Positions 12,196 through 24,088 of a stretch of 64,000 nt of DNA are shown one piece after another. The translations under genes were made by a program, and so were the position numbers. This DNA comes from Sipunculus nudus (taxonomy: Eukaryota; Annelida; Sipuncula; Golfingiida; Sipunculidae). A model generated the notes under the pieces. It was not told the DNA's origin, did no database searches, and worked only from the letters and a program-made list of their open reading frames with translations. Location of the stretch: contig CM049309.1 in the NCBI GenBank assembly GCA_026874595.1, positions 93,704,723-93,768,722 on the forward strand. Reading direction: 5' to 3'. How positions within the stretch are numbered: position 1 is the stretch's first letter; each line of letters starts with the position of its first letter.

Positions 12196-12340
12196 CCATG
12201 TGTCTGAGGCGATGGACATCGATCACCCCGCCCTCCGCCATGTCTCTGGAATTTCCAATCACATGCGCACGTCGTCACATAGCGGCAGCTCCTTGTCTTA
12301 TGTTCATCTTCTAGCGTCAGGGTTCACTAATATTCACTAA
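12196..12340 (+). CDS. Possible internal or terminal coding exon
   Basis: A plausible splice acceptor (tttgtacttacag, ending at 12195) is followed by an open frame from 12197 to a TAA at 12338-12340. It reads HVSEAMDIDHPALRHVSGIS, then a Ser/His-rich tail. Codon third positions are strongly G/C (GAC ATC GAT CAC CCC GCC CTC CGC) although the surroundings are AT-rich, which favours real coding over chance. I do not recognise the protein. No companion exon was found within the window and the polypyrimidine tract is only moderate. It could also be a fragment of a transposon gene. Confidence 0.3.
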
Positions 12341-12723
12341 ACTAATCCGTGATGACACGGAAGTGCTGGACATGCCAGCTACAGTTACATCTAGGCCTCC
12401 TGTAGGTTACATACACTCCATTCACAAGTACGTACTGTAACAGATTACACATTACACAGATAACCTCGCTGCATCACGCAATGTACGCTCGGATCAACTT
12501 CAGTCACATGACCTCAATACCTATAGATACGCTTAGTTTTTTTATCAATGTCTTCGTGTAGTGTGAGGTTTAACATATATGTGTATACTGAGAAGCGGAA
12601 GTAATTCCCTCGCCAATGGTAATAAAGGATCAAGGACTAACAGCCGAAACCACAGCTGGTGTAGTTATATATGTATATATGTTCGTCTAATCCACGAAAA
12701 ATACTGAGATCAGTTATAAATCA

Positions 12724-12765
12724 ATGGACACATGTAATGACACGTAATTAAAGTGCCCGATAGAA
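12724..12765. repeat. Solitary copy of the 41-bp unit
   Basis: One copy of the unit tandemly repeated at 13531-13797 (ggacacatgtaatgacacgt, then aattaaagtgcccgatag) sits about 800 bp before that array. The array may have grown from a short dispersed element. Confidence 0.75.
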
Positions 12766-13207
12766 AGTTGTCACGGGATCTAATATAAACAGATCACGTA
12801 TGCGTGATGTAATGTAATGGAGATAAAAACAAATCAGATTCTGTAACACTAGGCAGCGTGAAATGTCTTGGGGAATCAATAAAGAAGTCAGCGGTTTTTT
12901 GTTAACAAATAACTATAATTTTTTCTTAAAACAACCCTAACAATACAATACACTAAATCAATACAATTATACAGTAAAACAGCGGTATAACAACAAGTCA
13001 ATACAATCACATAGAAAATAATGTGCACATGACTTGGATACCATCACCATCACAACGATAAGTCCTTTAAAGGTTAACTCCAAATGTAGTCCAAATGCAT
13101 AAAATCCAGGAGAAAGTCTTTGAAAATCTATAATTGCCGCATTAGTCGGATAAGATCCAAGAATCTGACACACGCTTCTGCGTCCGCTGGAATCTTCTCT
13201 GCTCTCT

Positions 13208-13281
13208 GCCCTCTCGTTCTAAAACACAGCCCCCTTTATATACCTTCATACCTCAAGCCGAGAATTTTCCACTTCTCGAAC
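13208..13281 (-). promoter_or_regulatory. Possible heat-shock-type promoter, minus strand
   Basis: On the minus strand, heat-shock-element-like pentamers (TTCgaGAA and GAAaaTTC, within 13262-13281) lie about 20 bp upstream of a TATATAAAG box (about 13235-13242). A purine-rich leader (agaacgagagggcagagagc) follows and would hold the transcription start near 13208. This arrangement resembles inducible hsp promoters or the LTR of a retroelement. The downstream minus-strand sequence (about 12967-13173) has only a 68-codon frame that I do not recognise. Function is inferred from motif order only. Confidence 0.35.
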
Positions 13282-13530
13282 AGTCTATAAGATCTTGCAC
13301 AACACAGTAAGAACGCGTTTCAGGAATTCACTAGAAAAACAGCGCTGTGTGTATCTCTTCATACCAGGCTCATCACGTGACCTCGGCCAGGCATGAAAAC
13401 CCAAGGCTAAACATGACAACGAGAGTTCAACCAGTATGGATTAAACATAGAATGTAATACGCGGCCAGACACGAGTGCCACAACAGGAGTTACGCCCGTG
13501 TCACATGATAAAAACAGCACCTGGAACAAA

Positions 13531-13797
13531 GTACACATGTAATGACACGTAATCAAAGTGTCCAATGCAGAGTACACATGTAATGACACGCAATCAAAGT
13601 GCCTAATACAGAGTACACATGTGATTACACGTTATCAGAGTTCCCGATAGAGAATACACATGTAATGACATGTAATCAAAGTGCCCCATACAGAGTACAC
13701 ATGTAATGACGCGTTATCAAAGTGCCCGATACAGAATACATATATAAAGACACTTAATCAAAGTGCCCGGTACAGAGTACACATGTATTTCTTTGTG
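13531..13797. repeat. 41-bp tandem repeat, about 6.5 copies
   Basis: Units of gtacacatgtaatgacacgt, then aatcaaagtgcccgatacaga, at a 41-bp period with about 10% divergence between units. The flank at 13300-13530 has no recognised feature. Confidence 0.93.
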
Positions 13798-16514
13798 TAT
13801 GGAACTGCGAGAAAAACAACAAACATCAAAAGTAACATATTGTTTTATCAAGCTGCCTATTCACCAGTACATTTTCTGTATATGTTTTGTTATTTCTGGC
13901 TTACTCTGCGAACATATGGATGAACTGTGGTTATTCCTGTTGAGAAAGGTACTTAAAACATATCTGTGACGGATCTTTGCCTCGATGTCAGATATCAGAA
14001 TAGATCTTTCAATATTGTCCATTATTTTCTTTTCAGTTCTCTTTTAACCCTTGGTCGAACCTAAATATTGACATGTATGGACATTCTTCGACATTTTCAA
14101 CAAGGAAAATGATTTTTTCTAATCAAATAAGACCAAGAGAGCTGAAGATGAATATAAACGTAGGTTAGTAGATGTTTCTGATGGAGTGTTGACGATATGT
14201 TCCATGATATTATAATCTGCGATGCAGCCTGGCTCTGTGCCAGTGACAGCTAAATTGCAATAATTCAAGGAGTCGGGTGTGTCACGTGGTGATACATTGA
14301 CCCTAATGTCCTTTATGCTATGTTCATTTATGGATGTTCTTTATCGAAGGCACAGTGCAATCCAAAATTGTCGTGTTGTGTTGAAAGTCGTGTGGAATGG
14401 TTTACCGAATAATTTTTAGATACTTGGGCACAAGAACAAACAATAGGAAGGAAATTACCTCTCTTAAACTATGATGATGTTTGATGAACACCTCCAGTTC
14501 CGAAATGAAATTATTCCGAAATAAAAACTTTAAATGACAGATGAAGATGAACCCTGGAAAGCTAAAGGTCCAGAACAGGATGTCATAAATTGTCTGCACG
14601 TCTTATGCAGTTGTCAGGGTACATTTGTTAAAAAACATCCTTCCAATTAACCACTGCGGTCACCGGGAAGTAGGCACATGGCCAAGAGTGTTTCGACCGA
14701 TGAGGGCTTAGCATACAGGGATTATCATGGATCTGACCAAGTCTGAATCCACCAAACAATCGGAGCATTATTTGGCAATGTGCCTGCTCTGTGAGGACCA
14801 CAGTTTTTTTTTAAAATACTTTTAAAAATGTCCGAATAATAATGATTAAAAAAGCACTTTGTCAAATAATAATTAAAAAATAACTTTTGTCCAATAAACA
14901 AGGGATAAATAACTAATCACGGCGCACATGGTAATACTTTTTTTCCAGTTCACTGATCGTTGATAGCAGCCTGCAGCATTTGACTTTGCCTTGGTGCAAG
15001 GCGAGAATTACACACCGGGGGACCCGGGCCATACTCAGCCTTGAATATGTTCTTACAAAATATCGTAGCGGCCCTTCTGATATATCAGAAGAAACGAATA
15101 AAAGAGTCATTATGATTAAGATGCAGCTTAAACTATGTTAACTCTACCTAAATATCCTTTATTTCTCAGTGTCCGTACATGTGGAGTGTCCTGGTTATGT
15201 TATGTATGATATAACAGCATATTATCATGAAGAGAAGAGAAGACCTGTGACCTGACCTGTGGTGTACCAGAGTAATTTATTGCTAAAAAACCTATTTCAA
15301 AACATCTTAGTTCATAAATAATGCTTAAGAGTTAATGAAAATATATGGCTACAATAAGTCCTTTTTTAAGTTTATGGCTATAACTTTTAAGTTTTTAACA
15401 AATTTGCCAATGGAAGTTATTGAAACAATATTCACTTTAATTTATTTGGAACAATAATCAAAGGACAACTTTTCTCATATCAATAAGGTCAAGGACAGAG
15501 TCATGTGACAAAAGATAAACATGACAGCATGGCAGGCTCCAGAAAATCAACAGGAGCTAAAATCTTAGCAATTTCCTAATAAAAATACTCTTACATTATT
15601 TATTTATTTTTTTTTTTTTTTTTTTTTGCTCCAGAACAGTTTATTAGCCATTGTTGGTAAGAAATTTGCTTAATTGCCTCCATTTTCTCTGTTTATTTTG
15701 CAAATATTCTAATGTACCTTTGCTACGCTTTTCCATAAGAGGACCCCCTTTACTGGAAATCTCATTTCAGTTATGTACTTATAACAACATTTGACTGATA
15801 ATGCTGAGTCATTGACATGAACTCAAGAATTGGAGCCGTAGGTTTTGTGGTTTTATATAACCATACATAGCTTATTGTGGTGATGTATACCCGTGTTATC
15901 AAGCTGTTTCTCCGTTGATCAAAAATTATATACAAATGTGGGTCAGGTCGTGATACGTCAATTAAAGGGATTTTGAGTACAGGCTCGGGAAATGTTAATA
16001 GTCATTCTTATTTATAAAATGAAAATAAGTTGGTTTAAACATTGCGGTTATTTTCAAGTTACTTTATAAAACGGTTGGGCAATGAATAATGACACTGTGC
16101 GGTTTTCATATCTTCTATGTCAAGTCACAAGTCAGATCGCTAAGTTGGAAGGGAAAATATTAGCAACCATTTTTCAACAGCCATTTTTATCTCTGTTGGT
16201 TTTATAACTTTAATCCAAAAAATGCATTTTTCTCTCAGAATATGCCCACATGAGATATGGACATCAATGACTGTAACTTAATAAGTGTGTTGTCATGAGC
16301 TTTAAACACAGATAAAATTGTGTCCTTGTCTATGTTTTCTCTTCACCTAGAAAAACTGGCGACACCTGGTGATTAATTATAAAACCAATCCTCGGCTAAT
16401 GGCTAGCCTGGGATGGCTCAGTTATAGAACTATTTGACCGCTTTAACTCTGACAGACTGTAAAATTTGCACATTAGTTTTAGATCTAAGATGAACGCATT
16501 CTGACTTATGCTTC
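13798..16514. other. Unassigned AT-rich DNA
   Basis: No open frame above about 80 codons, no RT-like motif, no RNA gene and no strong inverted repeat was recognised. It contains a poly-T run at about 15609-15627. Confidence 0.5.
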
Positions 16515-16650
16515 CTATAAATATCCCCATCAAACCACAGGCGCTTGAATTGATGTTTGTGTAGATTTGGGTTAAATTCGATACTTTTCTGGATTATTTC
16601 CTTAAAACTATTACTCATCTGACATTTTCCTAAAATATTCCTAAAAAAAG
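16515..16650 (-). repeat. Dispersed repeat R2 (minus orientation)
   Basis: Reverse complement of the repeat at 5405-5535 and 39153-39283. The 80-codon minus frame that crosses it is not shared with the other copies and is not a supported gene. Confidence 0.7.
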
Positions 16651-16967
16651 CTTTTTTAAAAAAAAAATACACCAGATGCGCACACTCTGCTCGTTGGGTA
16701 ATTCTTAGAATGAGACTTTTCTTTTATCAATGTTTTAAGAAAAAAAAACTAAATAAATTTTTGTTAGAACGCTTCTAACACAACTGTGCCAATTTTGATT
16801 TAACATTGCAATTATTATGAGGACACCACATTTATCATTGGAAAGAGATATAAAAACAGGTTCCTGTTCTGTTCGATTTATGTTGATGTATATACATGTA
16901 TTAGATGTGCCTGTACATACTCTTATATATGTCTACGTCTGTATGCAATAATAATTAAAAACAACAC

Positions 16968-17252
16968 TTAAACACAGGCATATATGCGAAATACAATGTG
17001 TCGATCGAAACAATTTCCCCTTTCGCCGGTCACGGTGCGTGTCACGCATGTCACGTGAAAGCCTTGATTATTGTTCGTGCTTGTGACGTTGGGACGGATG
17101 AGCAGATCAGTCACGTCCATGTTGTCAGCCATATGTAAGAAAGTCGTCTGTTTCAACATGATGTCTGACAGGGCCCCTCGCAGACCAAAAACTGTTCTCA
17201 TTGTAGAAACACCGAATGTTTCTCGGGAATACTGTCCAACACGCATGTCCAC
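16968..17252 (-). other. Open stretch of uncertain status, 94 codons
   Basis: A minus-strand ATG at 17250-17252 opens a 94-codon frame rich in GC-type codons, including the segment HMADNMDVTDLLIRP. The opposite strand is also open over much of it (17071-17298), which weakens the case. No domain, splice signal or relative elsewhere in the window was recognised. A short exon is possible and a chance frame is as likely. Confidence 0.2.
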
Positions 17253-17267
17253 CGAAGCCTTGTTCCC

Positions 17268-17340
17268 ACTATTAATCTATGTACAGCTTTACAGGTAATA
17301 AAATTATGACCACATATAGAAAATAAAAAGAAATATACTT
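17268..17340 (+). repeat. Dispersed repeat R3, second copy
   Basis: Matches 6335-6410 (and its D2 counterpart) around gctttacagg and gaccacatatag, with several substitutions. 17341-17724 has no recognised feature. Confidence 0.65.
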
Positions 17341-17724
17341 TCTACTTAATATTACACACTAGACCACAGGCCCTTGAAATCATTATTAAAACATGCCCAA
17401 ACGGCCCCTATATAGCCCTGTGCTACACATGCTTATATAAAGACACAAGGTATGAAACGACGGACGGAGGACCCCGAGTGACCTGCTGTGACGAACTTAT
17501 CTCTAGCATGCACATAAAATTGAACTAAATGGTTCCATCTGACACAAAACTAACTCACGTTTCGGTTGCTGGGCGCGTATAATTAGCTGTTTAATCAGGC
17601 TGAGCGAACAGTGCTTGGCGGTCTTCCTCTCCATTGCAAGTCCTTGAGGCCCGAGCGGCTTCCGAGCACCATCGTTGGATTGCTTGTCATATCTGACCAA
17701 TAAGAGCGCCGCCGATCTGTCGAC

Positions 17725-18270
17725 GGTTTCGTGTATGTTACTGAAACTAGACTGTTATCCAGCTTTAATATGGCCTTCAGTCGATCATAGAAACGGGCGT
17801 ACAACGCGATCTTAGACTAGTTCCAACTCCAATTTGCACGCTGAGACCGGCTGTCATGGACACTCACGCGGTCCCGGTTGATTATCCGTGAAGAGTTCTT
17901 ATAGAAAAACTTTCTTTAGTCACTTCTAATTCTATCTAGATTTATAATATTGAAGAATGAGTTGTTGCACAAAAATTGAATGATGGATATGTTGGTAAAA
18001 CAATATAATGAATAAGTTTGATATTTAACTGTATTTGGCATTTATTTATCATTAATTTCTATTAATTTATTCATTAATGTCACATGAAATGTACAGCCAA
18101 TTTTTGCAACTTCCCCGAGCAAACGAAATGTTTATATTTCTCATATGTATATATATTGGAGTTGGAACCAGTCTGTCTGTACCGAAGATGGCGTTGTACG
18201 CCCGTCTCTATGACCAGTAGAGAAACATAATAGAGCGGAGTACCAGTCTATACTGAAACTCGTTTAGAAG
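17725..18270. repeat. Inverted duplication containing a start-codon-like segment
   Basis: 17725-17838 and 18157-18270 are diverged inverted copies around a 318-bp spacer. The best-conserved part reads, towards the left from 17838 and towards the right from 18157, ggagttggaac, then cgttgtacgcccgt, then ctatga. On the plus strand the right arm reads ATG GCG TTG TAC GCC CGT CTC TAT GAC CAG, then a stop (MALYARLYDQ). On the minus strand the left arm reads on as YARFYDRLKAILKLDNSL, but its ATG is ATC. This looks like an inverted duplicated exon 1 or a foldback element that captured one. Confidence 0.5.
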
Positions 18271-18296
18271 TCTGTTCTTGTTTCAAATCGAATCCC

Positions 18297-18331
18297 GGGG
18301 GGGGGGGGGGGGGGTGGGTGGGGGGGGGGTC
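18297..18331. repeat. Long G tract
   Basis: Nearly pure G run broken by two T's. The homologous position in unit C (about 40411-40424) also has a G run, but shorter. It could form a G-quadruplex and is prone to length error in sequencing. Confidence 0.9.
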
Positions 18332-18430
18332 TAACCCGCTTCCTATACCGGTAGAAATTATATTCTTTAGTGTTTTTCCCGGAAAATTTAAGGCTATCCC
18401 TTGCACACTTTTCTGGAGTTGTGGACTTTT

Positions 18431-20247
18431 TTATTGCATTAGTCTCTCTTTGTAAACAGTAAACCCCTCCCTAAATAGTATCCTAAATCCCCCTGGGTCT
18501 AGTACATCCCCTTGGTTCACATTTACCATACATATCGTTCGAACAAGCTAATTAACTTTATTGTGCAGACTTGTGTCCCCAGACTTATTTGTTCCAGGGG
18601 CATTAAAAATATCAGTTAGGTCCAATTGACTTTAAATATCATACTGAGTGTCTTATGGTGCTTTTACTTCCTTGTCCGCCCATCCACACACAATTCCATG
18701 TTTTGCACCTTCAGTCCTACAAGGTGTCATTACAACATTTACTCTATGCATGGCACTTGATCGGTGAAGTTGAATTAGGCTTTGCTATTAAGACCCTTTT
18801 TGTTCATAGATAATCACTCTCCCATTTCAGTTGGTTCTGGTGTCTTAGCAAAGAAACATTTTCACACAATCGTGAGTTTAAAGTGTCTTGCACCGAGTTT
18901 TGTCAAGTTTCTCAAAATGTTAACCTATTTTCCCCACAAATTTATCAAACATTATAATTATGTTATATACTACGGTCTCGGTGCCATAATCTGCTCGTCC
19001 ACATAAGGGTCACTGCATAAACATTAACAAAGACTGAGCACTTCAGACCCAGTCATGTGACATGGTTCACACACACACACACAGGGTAGAATTAGCTTCG
19101 TTCAAAAACATTTATATGGGATGAGTGTATACAGAGCTGGTATAAATATAAGAACGCTTTCATTTGCCGAAAGAGATTAAATAATTATCATTATGGACAT
19201 TAAATGTGATTGCAATTTTTAGATTGGTATATACTTATACATGTATTTAAACAGCATGTACTGCATAAAATACCAGTATATGTACCACGCAACAACATGC
19301 TACCGGCCGTTTGCATGCATGAATAGGACTTGAAATACTGAAATATTAGGCAACCGAATACTATCAGCTCTTTCACAGCAACTACACTTGTTACGACTGG
19401 GTACCATACAACGGCCTGATATGGACCTAAATACTATACCAGGAATACTTTGGCTGAAAATACTATAGAAAGTATGCTGTTTACAAATACAGAACTATAA
19501 GGCAAAATCAGTTGTTTCTCAGGAGCCTTTTTTTCCGATATCACACGGTATTTACATTTTTATTATAGGTCTTTAAACGTAAAATACTTCTTAATTTATT
19601 TCATGTATTGTTCCAGCACTCAAAACTAATTAACTACTGTAGTTGTTTGTTTTTTTTTAACAAGGCTGACTCAAAGCTCACCATGCACGAAAACAATTAT
19701 GTCGAATCAGTCTAATATTTTATCAGAGGTCTTTTGAGGCTTGTTGATTTCTTCACCTTTCATCAGTACAAACACAACGATGTTTCACACCTTGGCTGTC
19801 TGAAGGTGTAACAACCACAGGTACTCTGTTCACGTGCTTGATCGTTAGAGGTGAATTACATGTCATTCTTCGGTCTTGTTCTTCTGTCCATAATTGCTCA
19901 GCGTGTCAACTTACCCAGATACTTTTGTGGCCAAAAGATTGGTGCTTAACCACACATACGCATATCCGTTGGCCCCAGCAGAAAAAAAAACACCATAAGC
20001 ATAATGTGCCCGTATATCTGGGGTTGTATTGGTGCGTGGGTGAAACCTCGCCCGTAGTGCAGTTTTGGACATTTCTTATGTATTGGTCCATCGGATCGCG
20101 GAGCACACAGTAACTCGGTCTCTTACACCAACATTTCATCAGACGTTTGACATGTGGACATGCAATATATCTTTCGACTGTTTGTATGATCCGATGAACC
20201 TCAAGATTTACCATTTTGAAGAGACGCTACAAATAACTTCAACAGAA
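18431..20247. repeat. Extra segment of unit A with diverged internal copies
   Basis: Absent from unit C. Two stretches (about 18690-18830 and 19570-19870) are diverged copies of 21060-21390. They share 'cacaccttc', 'tactctgttc', 'tgatcggt...gtgaatta' and 'atagataat.actc' landmarks. The unit therefore grew by old internal tandem duplication. It contains a (CA)n run at about 19069-19082. Overlapping 91- and 102-codon frames near 19838-20214 lie on opposite strands and are not supported as genes. Confidence 0.6.
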
Positions 20248-21563
20248 AATAGTTGCGTCTTAATATTAAAGAAATTATGAATAAATTATATTATATAGGT
20301 AAGTGAGTGCATCCTAAAACAAGATAAGAAATAGGCTTTATATATCAAGTCTTCTCCTTGGGTTCGTTTAAATTTGGGTCGTGAAACATATGGTGGTCAG
20401 ACTAGGGTAGTCTGGATGGGATGCCATTTGTATCAAATTGTCCCTTACTGAAGATCGGTCCCAGATCACAAGGTGAAGTACTAGTAAAAAAGTTATAACA
20501 CCTTTGACTAAAGCAAGAACAAACTGTTTATTGCTCTATTAGAATTTCTGGCGGCCCGTACTGGACATTTATTTATTTCAACTCCGTTTTCGCTGGTGAA
20601 GGAGCAGGCCGGGTGGTGGGTGTCAGACCCCTTCAACTTCACTGCTCGACCCCCATCTCTCCCCGCGCCGCATCTCTCTGCATCCTTTGAAGTCACCGCC
20701 CGTCGTCCCTCTGAAGCTACCAGACTGACATCACCTGTTTACCTGGCGGGATTAATTACCTGTGGTGTACAACCGATACACATAAAAACACACCAGCAAG
20801 GAATACAACTTAACCCAGGAACCTATAGGGAACCAGCTATATAGGCTATCCTGGTAAAACATATTGGAAAATAAAATAAAATCTTCTGATAGATTATATT
20901 GAAATATCATAATTTTTTATGATCACATAGCAAGATCGGATTGTTGATTACGGCTCCGTTTATATACCTGACCATTTTACCCAGCATGCATCCCTTCATG
21001 GGACCCGAGTCCTACATTAATAGTGTGAGTCAATGCCTTATTTAATGCTTTATTGAGGAAGCCAAGTCCTTCCTAATTAATTCTACGTATTGTTCAAGCG
21101 CTCAAAGCAAATGAACCCCATTGTGTATGTTTGTGTCCCTTTGTGACAAACACAAGATGATTCAAAGGTATGTACAAAGGCAATTAGACCAAACTAACCT
21201 AACAATATGTTATTGGTCTTTGATTCTTGCCGACTCCTTGTCCTCTCGTCTACAAACAATACGTCATTTCACACCTTCAATTCGTACCTATTTTTCTTAT
21301 TTACATGTACTCTGTTCTGGTATTTGATCGGTAATGGTGAATTATGTTTGGTTCTCAAATACTTGTTGGTTTATAGATAATTACTCAGCACAGAGTGTTT
21401 GTTCTATGTTGGATACGATTTATTTTTACAAACCAGCTGTATGGAACATAAAAATGGCAATACAAAACCAGATAACACAGACATAAAATACTGGACGGAA
21501 TATAGGACAATATAGGGAAATGACAGTATGAGGACTGAGTAGTGTTATAGTAACATGTGAACT

Positions 21564-22621
21564 ACATAAAGCAGGAATAACATGTATTAAAGACATCACT
21601 AAGCAAAATGGAAATAAATATTTATTTTTATCCCACACTGAATTAAAAGAGAAGTTTCATATAAGTATAAATAAAATGCAATATATGAGCATTATAGATG
21701 CAATTCCATCTCATTGGAGGAAAATTGTAATCAGGAATGAACTTCATTCAAATCCCACATATAAATCAAGTCTTGAAAGAATCATTGAGATGAAAAGGGT
21801 AACACATACAGTATATACAGAATTAGTATTTAATATATATACCAAACCCTTGAAAATTACAGAAAAATGGAACAGAGACTTAAACGGTGATTACCATGAT
21901 CTCCTATTTGAGGCCTTTAAGAACATAAAAAACATAACAATATCAGAAGATTTAAGAATGTTCCAGTTCAAAATACTTCACAGATGTATAGCCTTAAACC
22001 CTTTTTTATATCTTATTGGAAAAAAAAGAAACCACACTTTGCTCTTTATGCATGTCTGAGAAGAAAACTTTGCTACATTTATTTCATGACTATAGAGAAA
22101 CACAAAAACTAATTTCCCAAATGAAGAACTGGCTGTCAAGATTTCATATCATGGTGAATGAAGAACTTTTTAATGAAACAACTGTAATTTTTAACAAAAC
22201 CAATTTCTGTATGACTGATATGTTGTTCCTTCTTATAAAGAGATACATATACACCTGTAAGTGTAATGATGCAAAACCGGTTTTCACTAGTTTAAAACTA
22301 TATATTGAAAAGATCTACAACACTGAGAAGAAAATTGCAGCAAAAATAGTAAAACTGCCTCTCGTAGAAAAAAATGGGGTACACTAAATAATTTGTTTAT
22401 ATTGGCTGACAATAACTGAAACTTACAATCAATTTTTAATGAAATATCACTTGTGTGTAGATTTGTTAAGCATGTTATGTCTATTAGGCATGCTTTGTGT
22501 TTTTGGGTATGTAATGATGTATGTGTTACAAGTACCTGTGCATGTAATTGTATGTTTTCATGTTTGTAACTGTTAACAAGATGTAATGTTATTGTTTCAA
22601 TAAAAAAAAAGAAAAAAAAAA
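21564..22621 (+). mobile_element. 5'-truncated LINE insertion (L1/Tx1-like ORF2 C-terminus)
   Basis: Units B and C read straight through this point (taacatgtgaactaaattta). Here the 7-bp target gtgaact is duplicated at 21557-21563 and 22622-22628 around a 1058-bp insert ending in an A-rich tail (22602-22621). The reading frame runs open from near the 5' end as 'GITCIKDI..., then MQYMSIIDAIPSHW'. It continues through 'EDLRMFQFKILHRCIALNPFLY' (about 21946-22010). An A-run slip near 22019-22030 then moves it into the next frame, which holds a zinc-knuckle-like C-x-x-C...H segment (CSLCMSEKKTLLHLFHD, near 22040-22090) to a stop at 22385-22387. This layout is typical of the ORF2 C-terminal region of L1-type LINEs. 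Confidence 0.92.
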
Positions 22622-23288
22622 GTGAACTAAATTTATATCTTGACGTTGATAAGTAACTGTTTAAACCGAAGTACTGGTCAAACTGACACAATGACTATGT
22701 AATAACAAATTTGTATTGAGTTGAAAAAAGACGCAAGATATTTTCAACGTTGTGTCCATTGCATTCATAATACTTAACTGAATAGGTGGGAAGAACTAAC
22801 ATTTTCATTTTATATTTCCTTTGATTTTAATATGCAATATAGAAAATAAATTAAATCTCTGTGGCCTACTTCTTTCCTTACACACTGAAAAATATTGCTT
22901 TACTCACAGTGATTTATACAGCAAATACTATGTTTACGATGTTTCATAGCTCATATTAGTGGTCGTGAGATGAATAATCTAACGCCAATTACGTAATGAT
23001 AATTAAGTTTGCTGTCCATTGCGAGAAATAACTGAAAAAAAAATATTATTTCATAATTTAAAAATTACTGTCTGATATACATTTTATGAATCATTTGAAA
23101 AAAGGCAAGTTGTTATATGTTTAGAAAAAAATTGACACGATAAATTTTGTTTGAGGAACGTATACAATCATTTGAACTGTTAGTAATAAGAATTAAAATG
23201 AAAATTTAATAATTATGAGTAATAATTTTATATACAGTTTTGATAAATACATATTATTTATATTTTAAATATAAAATATCGGCACTAT

Positions 23289-23300
23289 TATTAAGCATTA

Positions 23301-23334
<34 letters not shown>
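23289..23334. repeat. ATT microsatellite
   Basis: (ATT)n of about 15 units in unit A. It is much shorter in units B (about 30828-30840) and C (about 42695-42712). Confidence 0.95.
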
Positions 23335-23335
<1 letters not shown>

Positions 23336-23786
23336 ACTAATATTAACAATTCTAAATAGCACATACTCATCACACACTTCCTGTACTATCTATATATTTA
23401 CACTCATTCATCTTGTTAAGTTTTTACTGTGGGAGTGTCACATTTGTTTAGGTTTTATTAGGTAGCTATTCAACAAACGTGTCAAGAAGTATTCCGCACT
23501 TGGCTGTCGTAGGTTATTATACCTGAGTAAAGAGTCCAGCTGATCTCGTACAGCTATTCACAGAACGTGCAACAAAGGAAGCTAAGACAAGTAAGAGTAT
23601 ATCACATACAGTTAGGACCGTTAGGTGACACTTGTGGAATGTTATTACAAATTCACAAGTAGCCTGTATGTAAATGACAGTTGTCCAGCGTAGGGCGTTT
23701 GAGTTGAAGCTTTAAGTGCAAGATACACACGTTTATGATTGCACGTGGAAGATGTGCGGTGTGTTGCGTTATGGACACACTTCACT

Positions 23787-23859
23787 GGTCAGCAGCTGAC
23801 CACTGGTCCTTTGTTTAGAGGCGGCAGAGTTAACAAAGAGGCGACTATTGTCCCTCTTT
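23787..23859. promoter_or_regulatory. Conserved palindromic upstream site of gene copy A
   Basis: ggtcagcagctgacc (23787-23801) is a perfect palindrome around a central A with an E-box CAGCTG. It overlaps a second palindrome, gaccactggtc, and is framed by a direct repeat cactggtc. 34 bp further on, aaagagg (23835-23841) is mirrored by cctcttt (23853-23859). The palindrome is unchanged in all three unit copies, about 290 bp before the ATG. It is a candidate enhancer or proximal promoter; function inferred. Confidence 0.5.
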
Positions 23860-23983
23860 ACACGTAACATCGGTGCGACAAGCGCACACGCTTAATTAAT
23901 AAAAAAATTACCAAATAAACACTGTATCTCACACGTGTTAATTGTCGCTTTTAATCAGAGAAACCCATGCGTTCCGTACAAGG

Positions 23984-23993
23984 TATATAAATA
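23984..23993 (+). promoter_or_regulatory. TATA box of gene copy A
   Basis: TATATAAATA lies 95 bp before the ATG at 24089, in a well-conserved block (cgtacaaggtatataaatat). A start about 30 bp downstream would give a 5' UTR of roughly 70 nt. The same box precedes copies B and C. Confidence 0.6.
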
Positions 23994-24088
23994 TAAATGC
24001 TCCCACCGGAGAGAGCAACTCATACACACTGAGAAACCATCGAGGAACCAACTTTCTACATTAGCCGTCCTTTTGAGGAAATATCAAC

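Noticed and set aside
12890-13390. Complete LTR retrotransposon around the heat-shock-like promoter
   Set aside because: No second LTR, primer-binding site, polypurine tract or gag/pol sequence was found nearby. At most a solo LTR could be present.
20596-20844. 82-codon frame ending ...LNPGTYREPAI as a second gene of the unit
   Set aside because: It looks tidy in units A and B, but in unit C the region has deletions that break the frame. The start differs between A and B, and the opposite strand is equally open.
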